This document shows positions 9,796 to 16,292 of a stretch of 38,040 nucleotides of DNA, in pieces. Origin of the DNA: Aquimarina pacifica (GTDB taxonomy: Bacteria > Bacteroidota > Bacteroidia > Flavobacteriales > Flavobacteriaceae); assembly GCF_000520955.1 (NCBI RefSeq), contig NZ_JACC01000053.1, positions 1 to 38,040 of the forward strand. The letters are read 5' to 3'. The position numbers were made by a program, and so were the translations under genes. The notes beneath the pieces are model-generated. The model had not been told where the DNA came from and searched no databases. It saw only the letters and a program-made list of their open reading frames with translations. How positions within the stretch are numbered: position 1 is the stretch's first letter; the number at the start of each line of letters is the position of its first letter.

Positions 9796-9834
9796 AAGAT
9801 CATATAGGTTCTTAGTTCTGAACCTATTGATCTT
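9796..9834. repeat. Long imperfect inverted repeat in the divergent junction
   Basis: The left arm AAGATCATATAGGTTC (9796-9811) pairs with the right arm GAACCTATTGATCTT (9820-9834) over 15 base pairs with a single bulged base and an 8-base loop. It could be an RNA hairpin in the leader of the fibre operon or a binding site for a dimeric regulator. On the minus strand it is followed by TTTTAG rather than a clean T-run, so a terminator or attenuator role is possible but weak. Confidence 0.55.
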
Positions 9835-9907
9835 ATGATATATTTAAAAAATAAGAAGGATTACAATAGTTAAGTATATGCACAGTTATAATAATAATTA
9901 AAGATGC

Positions 9908-9926
9908 AGTATATTGCGAATATACT
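9908..9926. promoter_or_regulatory. Near-perfect 19-base palindrome, candidate operator
   Basis: AGTATATT and AATATACT are exact inverted 8-base arms separated by GCG. It sits 132 bases before the sigma-factor GTG and 261 bases before the fibre gene ATG, between two divergent units. A related half-site AGTATAT occurs at 9873-9879. This geometry suits a dimeric DNA-binding regulator; no such regulator gene lies in the window. Confidence 0.45.
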
Positions 9927-10057
9927 TACTTTCAAAAAAAGTGAATTTTGAGACTCATAAGAAATGTAGGAGTTGTATAATTTATTTTCTTTTATGGTAT
10001 TTTCGAGATTGTTTTATTTAATATTAAAAATAACATCATTTTTCTACTTCTAAGCCT

Positions 10058-10672
10058 GTGGATGTAAACAATGTACACTATATTGTAGTATGTGCTCAAA
10101 AAGGAAATGAACAACCTTTCACTACTTTTTTGGATGACACTTATCAAAAATTAAAGCCAAGATTACTTTCTCTAACAAAATCTGAAGAAGATACAAAGGA
10201 AGTTTTTATCATATCAATGCAAAAATTTTGGGAACGTTTTGTTATTAATCAAGAACCTTTGCCTCATAATAGTGTAGGATATATCTATATGATGTGTAAA
10301 AATGCATGGTTAATGCAAAAAAGAAAGGAATCCAGTGGTAGGATAACCAAAGAAGGTTTTGCTGAATATCAGAGTAAGACAGATGCTGTCTATTTATCTG
10401 AACAAGAAGATTTAGAGGCATTAGAAAATGAGAAAACATTAAAGCATACGGCATTAATGATGGCTCTTGATACGATGACTACAAAGTGTAAGTTGTTAAT
10501 AGAGAATGAATTTGATACAGAGCAAAAACTAAAGGATTTACAGGAAGAGCTAGGATATCAAAATTACCAGGCTTTGGTACAAGCTAAATATAATTGTAAA
10601 AAAAGATTGATTAAAAAAGTGTATGAAGTATTAGAATGGTTAGAGAACCAACAAACTAAAGGATATGAATAG
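10058..10672 (+). CDS. Divergent ECF-like RNA polymerase sigma factor
   Basis: The 204-residue product has the two-part layout of ECF sigma factors. A region-2-like helix bundle comes first (FTTFLDDTYQKLKPRLLSLT to GYIYMMCKNAWLMQKRKESS, residues about 20-95). An acidic linker and a region-4-like helix-turn-helix follow (LKDLQEELGYQNYQALVQAK, then CKKRLIKKVYEVLEWL, residues about 145-198). Both are more diverged than in the second sigma factor at 19307. The frame offers no ATG near the N-terminus; GTG at 10058 is the only reasonable start (the frame is closed by a stop at 10031). Its last 8 bases overlap the next gene, the usual arrangement for a sigma factor and its membrane anti-sigma partner. 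It probably directs RNA polymerase to a small regulon, perhaps including the divergent Rhs operon or its own operon. Confidence 0.8.
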   Translation: MDVNNVHYIVVCAQKGNEQPFTTFLDDTYQKLKPRLLSLTKSEEDTKEVFIISMQKFWERFVINQEPLPHNSVGYIYMMCKNAWLMQKRKESSGRITKEGFAEYQSKTDAVYLSEQEDLEALENEKTLKHTALMMALDTMTTKCKLLIENEFDTEQKLKDLQEELGYQNYQALVQAKYNCKKRLIKKVYEVLEWLENQQTKGYE

Positions 10673-11420
10673 CATGGAGAAAGATGACATACTTATAGAA
10701 CGGTATTTTAACCTAGACCTTTCTGATGCCGAATTAACAGCTCTAGAAAAAAGACTGGATACCGATACTATTTTTAAAGAAAAAGTTAAAAAATACGAAG
10801 CAAGTATAACGGTTGTAAATAATGTATATCAATCTGATTCTGAAAAAGAACGTGTCAAAAATTGGCGAGAAACGATAGATGTAGATACGGACAAAAGGTC
10901 GGTAAAAATGTTACCAAATTGGAAGTGGATTGCAGGAATGGCAGCAAGTTTAGTTATCCTGTTTTTTGGTTGGAAATACATAAATACTCAAAAGCAAAAC
11001 CAAAATTTGATAGCCATTACAGAAAGATCCTGGAACAAAGATATTGGTCTTGGATACTACACTACAAGGAGTGCGGATACTGATGAGAAGAGTAAAGAAA
11101 ACTTAGTAAAAGCATATAGAAAATATAAAAGCAAAGAGTTTAGTGCATCACTAGCCTTGTTAAAGGACTATGATGAGTCTTCCGATTTATATGAAGATGC
11201 AGTTTTATTAAGAGCCCTGTCTACACATAAATTGGGTGATGCTCAAAGTGCGCTAGAAATGTTAGCCCCTCTTACCAAAAAATCAACAAAAAAAATAGCC
11301 AAAGTAGCAAGATGGTATCAAGGACTAATATATCTAGATATAAATGATATACAATCAGCTAAGAAAAACTTAATACTGCCCAATCGAGATAACAAAAATA
11401 TTAGGTTGAGAGAAGAGTAG
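10665..11420 (+). CDS. Single-pass membrane protein, anti-sigma-like N-terminus and TPR-like C-terminus
   Basis: The 251-residue product begins with IERYFNLDLSDAELTALEKR, a pattern common at the cytosolic end of Bacteroidota anti-sigma-like proteins. One membrane helix follows (WIAGMAASLVILFFGWKYI, residues about 88-107), then a C-terminal part built of TPR-like helical pairs (YRKYKSKEFSASLALLKDY, residues 145-165; YEDAVLLRALSTHKLGDAQS; ARWYQGLIYLDINDIQSAKK). Predicted topology is N-in, C-terminal TPRs in the periplasm. The ATG at 10665 overlaps the sigma gene by 8 bases; another ATG at 10674 is possible. The overlap implies coupled translation and partnership with the sigma factor. I infer it is the anti-sigma factor or sensor; it lacks a recognisable zinc-binding anti-sigma motif and FecR domain, so this remains unproven. 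Confidence 0.75.
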   Translation: MNSMEKDDILIERYFNLDLSDAELTALEKRLDTDTIFKEKVKKYEASITVVNNVYQSDSEKERVKNWRETIDVDTDKRSVKMLPNWKWIAGMAASLVILFFGWKYINTQKQNQNLIAITERSWNKDIGLGYYTTRSADTDEKSKENLVKAYRKYKSKEFSASLALLKDYDESSDLYEDAVLLRALSTHKLGDAQSALEMLAPLTKKSTKKIAKVARWYQGLIYLDINDIQSAKKNLILPNRDNKNIRLREE

Positions 11421-12014
11421 AATTGTTTTCTTTTATTGGGATACTAGATTTTATCGTTGTTTTCCTTGTAGAGAGAAAGAAAACTATTATCGTATTGATA
11501 TGATGATGATTAATGGTAATATCAATAAAAGTTTCTTATAACAGGTCTTTCAATTGCTGGGTTGGTATTTTTGTTAAAGACTGAGAAGCCTAATTTTAAG
11601 AGGAGGTATCAATATTGTTTTGAGTACTTTTGTTACTTGCGATAATGAAAGTCTATTAATGTAATGTTTTGCTTTAGAGCCATTTGCTTTAGAACCACAT
11701 CATATTATTGAATATGAAATATGAAATAAGGAATAGTTTTTTCTAGTTCTTGTGCTATCAAAAGTTTGAATTCAATATATGAAGTGATTGTTGTAGATCA
11801 ATCAGTTTGCTCTTCTGCTACAAAATATTATTCAAGTAAATTCAAAACTAAATTGTTATGACCAGACATAATCTTTTATAAATTTTTAGTCTTACTGTGA
11901 ATTATATTATGCTAATATTTCTTGTTTTAATATCATTGTTCTTTTTTAGAAAAAGTTTCGTTACTTGTTTGCTTGATAAGGAATTAAATCTATCTAAATT
12001 TCGATTAAAGAATT
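11421..12014. other. 594-base stretch without a gene, between the anti-sigma-like and CHAT genes
   Basis: No open frame of useful length occurs on either strand; the longest ATG-initiated frames I followed end within about a dozen codons. It contains two adjacent 15-base copies of TTTGCTTTAGAGCCA (11668-11697, one mismatch). The CHAT gene promoter is presumably near the 3' end; I see no convincing consensus box. It may be the remnant of a lost gene or a long leader. Confidence 0.5.
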
Positions 12015-15000
12015 ATGCATACTAAGATTATGACAACAAGAATATGTTTCTGTTTACTTCTACTATTTCTTATAGATACAATTTGTTTTTCCCAAGCTGT
12101 AAAAGATACAACTAAGGTCTCCCAATTATATAAAAAAGCAGATTCCCTTTTGATCGAAGATAATTATGGTGAATCTGTACTTCTTTTTAAAAAAGCAGCT
12201 CTAATGTATCAAAATGTACATGCCTGGGAGCATTTGGCAAAATGTTATAATAAGATCTCTGAAAATTATTGGCAAAGTGGTAATTATACTAAATCATTAT
12301 CCTATGTAAAAAAAGTTTTAACTATAAGTGACACATATTTGACCAAAAATAATGAGCAAGAAGCATATGCTTATGATAATAAAGGAGTCTGTTATCAAAA
12401 AACTGCAAATTATTCAGATGCTTTATTTTATTTTCAAAAAGGATTAAGTGTAAAGAAAGAATTGTTTGAGAATAATCATTCTCTTATTTCTGAATCTTAT
12501 ACTAATATAGCTACAGTTTATTATCATACAGCAAAGTATCAGGAAGCATTACAAAATTACGAAAAGGCATTGGCCATTAATATAGAAGTTTTGGGTCCCG
12601 ATCATAAAAAAACAGGCGGTAATTATAATAATGTTGCAATTATATATGATGAATTGGGTGAATTTGATAAAGCTCTAGAATATTACAAAAAAGACTTATT
12701 AATTACCATCAAAAATAATGGGATAGGACACTTGTATGTAGGGTATAGTTATCTTAATATGGGGGTGAGTTATTATAATTTAAAGCAGTATGATAAAGCT
12801 TTAATGAATTATGAAAAAGCTTTGCCCATCTTTATTGAGAAAGATTTTAAATTTGGTTTGATCGCTCTTTACGGAAATATAGGCGTCATTTTTGCGAATA
12901 CTGGGAAATTTAATAAAGCCTTAGAGTATTATAAGAATGTATTAACAATGCAGTTGAATGAATATGAAGAAAATCATCCAAGTATTGCAGGGACATATCA
13001 AAATATGGGTATAGTTCATAGAGGTTTGGGGGATTTTGAAAAAGAATTAGAATATTACAATAAATCTTTAAATATCTATAAGAAAATATATGGAGAATAT
13101 CATTTGAATATAGCCAAATTGTATGAAAATATAGGAATTCATTTGAGTACTAAAAAACATGAGGAAGCCCTAGAGTATTTTAAAAAAGCCATAAAAGTTT
13201 ATGAACATATATTTGATAAAGAAAGTCATAAAATTTCGGGAGTATATTCTCATATTGCTGATGTATATTTTGATTTGAAAAAATATGATGATGCACTAAA
13301 GTACTATCAAAAGGGAGAGGATATTTTGAAAAAAAAATATGAAAATGATCACCCTATTGTAGGCGATTTATATTTTAAAAAGGCTAAAGTTTACTCAAAA
13401 AAAAGAATGTATGATAATGCAATTGTTTTTTATGATAAGGCAACGAAAGTAAATGTAAAACAGGTTAATAGTGTTGATAATATGGTTGAAATTCAACACT
13501 TTAATTCACAATTAGCCCTAGCTGTTTTAAAATATAAAGCCTCGTTACTAAAAGCTATGTATTTAAGTACCCTTAATCAAGAATATCTTAAGGAGAGTAT
13601 TGCTTTGTCTCATAAAGCAGATGCAATGCTTCAAAACTTTCGTCAATCTTTTAGAAATTATGAGGATAAAGTAAGCTTATCAAAACATGCAAAGGATATC
13701 TATATAAATGCAGTTGATGCTCAAATACTATTGTTTAATAAAACAAAAAGGAAAAAGGAGCTTGAAGAAGCTTTTTATTTTGCAGAAAAAAGTAAGTCAA
13801 GTATTTTAAAAGGGGTACTTGCAGAAACAAATATTAAGAGTTTTTCAGGATTATCAGAAGAATTATTGGAGCTAGAAACAGATTTGAAATCAAAACGGGC
13901 ATTTTATCAATCACAAATAGTATCTGAACAATCCAAAGATTCAGTATCGATTACTAAAATACGAGATATAGAAAATGAGTTGTTTATAGTGAATTTTAAA
14001 CAAGATTCTATTCTTAGAGTTCTAGAAAAACAACATTCAGAGTACTATGAACTCAAGTATAAAAAAGGTGTTACTAAGGTTGCAGAAATTCAAAACAAAC
14101 TTGATGATGATACCACATTATTAGAGTTTTTTACATCAGACACTATTTCCTATGTTTTTGCTATTTCTAGGGATGATTTTGTTGTAAAAGAACTGTTGGT
14201 ATCAGAATTAGTAGAGAACATAAAACAATTTAGAGAAGCTGTTATATCACAGAATACAGCACTTTATATTACCCCTGCTGTTACTCTATATAATCAACTT
14301 ATTAATCCTATAGAAGAACAACTCAAAGGAAACAAACTTATTATTATTCCTGATGGGCCATTATGGCATCTTAATTTTGAGCTTTTACTTACAAAAAAAA
14401 CTACAAATGAAGATTTAAGGGGTTTACCTTATCTCTTAAATGAATACGCAATTTCTTATGGTAATTCTGCTAACTTACTTTTTAATTCATCTTACCAGAA
14501 TCATGACCTCTCAACAATACGAGATGAGTGTCTAGCATTTTCATTTTCTGATATTTCAAAAACAGAAACTTCATCTATAGTAAGTATGAAACGTCTTCGG
14601 GATACGGGAGAGGATCTTCCTGGCACGCGCACAGAAATTAAGGCAATATCTGAGATTGTTAATGGGAAGTATTATTATGGCAAATCGGCCATAGAGGCTA
14701 ATTTTAAGAAAAATGCTGGTCAATTTAGTATTTTACATTTGGCGTTACACGGAGAAGTAGATCATAAAGACCCGCAGAATTCACGATTGTATTTCACAAA
14801 AACGAATGATACTATAGAAGATAATTTATTATATAGTCATGAACTTTTTGCTCTTACCATTCCAGCAGAATTGGCTGTTTTAAGTGCATGTAATACAGGC
14901 TCAGGGGTTATTGCTAACGGAGAAGGAGTTATGAGTTTAGGTACAGCTTTTCAATATGCCGGAACCAAAAGTTTAATATTAAGTGGATGGGAAGTTACAG

Positions 15001-15275
15001 ATCGTAGTGCTCCAAAACTTCTTGAAGGTTTTTATAAGAATCTAGCTAATGGTATGGATAAAAGTATAGCTTTACAACAAGCCAAACTTGATTTTATTCG
15101 TACTTCGGATTTTGATCAGATCGAACCATTTTATTGGGGAACTTTTTATTTAGTGGGTGATACAACCCCTATTATAATGGATACACCATTTAAAATCAAT
15201 TGGTTTTTTGTTTGTATTCTTTTGTTTTTAGTACTATTATTTTTGTTTATAAGGATAAAAGGAAAACAAATCTAA
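12015..15275 (+). CDS. Exported, membrane-anchored TPR-CHAT caspase-like protease
   Basis: The 1086-residue product has an N-terminal signal peptide (ICFCLLLLFLIDTICFSQ, residues about 9-27). About ten kinesin-light-chain-type TPRs of roughly 42 residues follow (YDNKGVCYQKTANYSDALFY, YNNVAIIYDELGEFDKALEY, YQNMGIVHRGLGDFEKELEY, to about residue 480), then a helical linker. The CHAT domain spans residues about 750-1050. Its catalytic dyad is intact: HLALHGE gives His912 and LAVLSACNTG gives Cys959, with the usual EGVMSLGTAFQYAG and SGWEVTD motifs after it. A terminal membrane helix (WFFVCILLFLVLLFLFI, residues about 1063-1079) plus a basic tail anchors it. CHAT peptidases are clan CD cysteine proteases that cut partners recognised through TPRs. 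Predicted topology places both domains in the periplasm. It shares direction with the sigma and anti-sigma-like genes but follows a 594-base gap. I infer that it processes the anti-sigma-like TPR protein. A second ATG at 12030 is an alternative start. Confidence 0.9.
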   Translation: MHTKIMTTRICFCLLLLFLIDTICFSQAVKDTTKVSQLYKKADSLLIEDNYGESVLLFKKAALMYQNVHAWEHLAKCYNKISENYWQSGNYTKSLSYVKKVLTISDTYLTKNNEQEAYAYDNKGVCYQKTANYSDALFYFQKGLSVKKELFENNHSLISESYTNIATVYYHTAKYQEALQNYEKALAINIEVLGPDHKKTGGNYNNVAIIYDELGEFDKALEYYKKDLLITIKNNGIGHLYVGYSYLNMGVSYYNLKQYDKALMNYEKALPIFIEKDFKFGLIALYGNIGVIFANTGKFNKALEYYKNVLTMQLNEYEENHPSIAGTYQNMGIVHRGLGDFEKELEYYNKSLNIYKKIYGEYHLNIAKLYENIGIHLSTKKHEEALEYFKKAIKVYEHIFDKESHKISGVYSHIADVYFDLKKYDDALKYYQKGEDILKKKYENDHPIVGDLYFKKAKVYSKKRMYDNAIVFYDKATKVNVKQVNSVDNMVEIQHFNSQLALAVLKYKASLLKAMYLSTLNQEYLKESIALSHKADAMLQNFRQSFRNYEDKVSLSKHAKDIYINAVDAQILLFNKTKRKKELEEAFYFAEKSKSSILKGVLAETNIKSFSGLSEELLELETDLKSKRAFYQSQIVSEQSKDSVSITKIRDIENELFIVNFKQDSILRVLEKQHSEYYELKYKKGVTKVAEIQNKLDDDTTLLEFFTSDTISYVFAISRDDFVVKELLVSELVENIKQFREAVISQNTALYITPAVTLYNQLINPIEEQLKGNKLIIIPDGPLWHLNFELLLTKKTTNEDLRGLPYLLNEYAISYGNSANLLFNSSYQNHDLSTIRDECLAFSFSDISKTETSSIVSMKRLRDTGEDLPGTRTEIKAISEIVNGKYYYGKSAIEANFKKNAGQFSILHLALHGEVDHKDPQNSRLYFTKTNDTIEDNLLYSHELFALTIPAELAVLSACNTGSGVIANGEGVMSLGTAFQYAGTKSLILSGWEVTDRSAPKLLEGFYKNLANGMDKSIALQQAKLDFIRTSDFDQIEPFYWGTFYLVGDTTPIIMDTPFKINWFFVCILLFLVLLFLFIRIKGKQI

Positions 15276-15471
15276 ACTCCTTTATATAGAAAGTAGGTTT
15301 TTATCAATGTAGCGAGAGTATTCGTAAAATATTTTTGTTGTATCGCTTTTTATTCTGTACCGTCTACATCGAGTATAGATATTTTTTCTAATACAGTATG
15401 TTTTTGTAATAATGGCAGCATTAATTTAAAATGATATTTAATTTTATTCTGTGGAGTATAGGGAATAAAAA

Positions 15472-15505
15472 AATCCCGCTACCTGAAGCATAAGGTAACG
15501 GGATT
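15472..15505 (-). terminator. Intrinsic terminator of the 15549-16112 gene
   Basis: Arms AATCCCGCTACCT (15472-15484) and AGGTAACGGGATT (15493-15505) pair except for one C-A mismatch, around an 8-base loop. Read on the minus strand the hairpin runs directly into a seven-T tract (15467-15473). This ends the minus-strand gene at 15549; it may also limit readthrough from the CHAT gene. Confidence 0.85.
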
Positions 15506-15548
15506 CTAACACTAACCAACATTTATCGATAAATTATAAAGAATAATT

Positions 15549-16112
15549 TTAATGTCTTCTTCTGTAATTCGTAGGTTCATTTTCTATACGTCTGTCCATT
15601 TTGTGATTCACTAAAGAAGTATAGTGAATATCACCTTCTGTATATCTTATTTCTCTATGTTTATTATAATATATGAATAGACCTCCTACTCGGTGTGCTA
15701 ACCCTTTTCTGTTATATCGTACAATGACGCTACCGACTCTTCGAACTCTATTGTATCGGTCATAACTAATATAATTGGTTCCTACTCTCTTGATTCTACC
15801 ATAGTAATCATATTGAATGAACCTATTGTTATTTGATCTTACATGGGCATATGTTCCTGGCGTAGATCTATAATTTTGATAAGAATAATATCCATGTTTT
15901 GATCTGTTTTTCTTGCTTTTGATTTTGTAATCAATAGCTCCTTCTGGAGATATAAAAAATTTGATACCACCTTCTATAAAAACAATGGGATGCATATTTT
16001 GATTACGTTTTGTAACCCTATCATGATGGTGGTTTAATTTCTGATACTCATTTGCTCTTACTGTTGTTCCTAGAACTAGTATTGCAGTAATAAAAAGTAA
16101 TTGTTTTCTCAT
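15549..16112 (-). CDS. Small secreted basic protein with YDxxxRxxRVG repeats, function unknown
   Basis: The 187-residue product has a signal peptide (MRKQLLFITAILVLGTTVRA, residues 1-20). The mature part is strongly basic and rich in Tyr, Arg and Asn. Residues about 100-155 hold at least four short repeats of the type YDYYGRIKRVG, YDRYNRVRRVG, YNRKGLAHRVG and YNKHREIRYTEG, separated by a short beta-like segment (TNYISY, SVIVRY, GLFIYY). This regular alternation suggests a small repetitive beta structure, distantly like YD repeats but much shorter. I know no function; similar short secreted Tyr/Arg proteins occur in flavobacteria. It is a single-gene unit: UvrA ends 181 bases upstream on the same strand, and a strong terminator follows. 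Confidence 0.75.
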   Translation of the reverse strand: MRKQLLFITAILVLGTTVRANEYQKLNHHHDRVTKRNQNMHPIVFIEGGIKFFISPEGAIDYKIKSKKNRSKHGYYSYQNYRSTPGTYAHVRSNNNRFIQYDYYGRIKRVGTNYISYDRYNRVRRVGSVIVRYNRKGLAHRVGGLFIYYNKHREIRYTEGDIHYTSLVNHKMDRRIENEPTNYRRRH

Positions 16113-16292
16113 AACCTTAATGTTTGGGTTTACGCCTACTCATCAGCTTTTCGGCTTCCGCTATTTGATAGATAGTAAACCAAATGACGTGCCAAAAAAC
16201 ATTAGATTATGATTATTTTTTGTATTTATTTGTTTTTCAGTAAGATAAAAATAGTTCTGTTGATTCAGTATCCAGAAGGTTTGATCCCTTAA

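Larger units (their letters stand above)
9648..10057. promoter_or_regulatory. 410-base divergent junction between the Rhs operon and the sigma/CHAT genes
   Basis: No gene is visible here. The stretch must carry the promoters of the minus-strand fibre/Rhs operon and the plus-strand sigma-factor gene. It contains a 19-base near-palindrome (9908-9926), a long hairpin (9796-9834) and a hairpin close to the fibre gene start (9675-9702), each listed separately. I found no exact TAnnTTTG box facing either gene, which would fit promoters read by an alternative (ECF) sigma factor, but this is only an inference. Confidence 0.5.

Noticed and set aside
16113..16292. CTGATGAGT in the leader of the 15549-16112 gene, recalling a hammerhead ribozyme core.
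   Set aside because: No GAAAC element or matching stems II and III in the required order.
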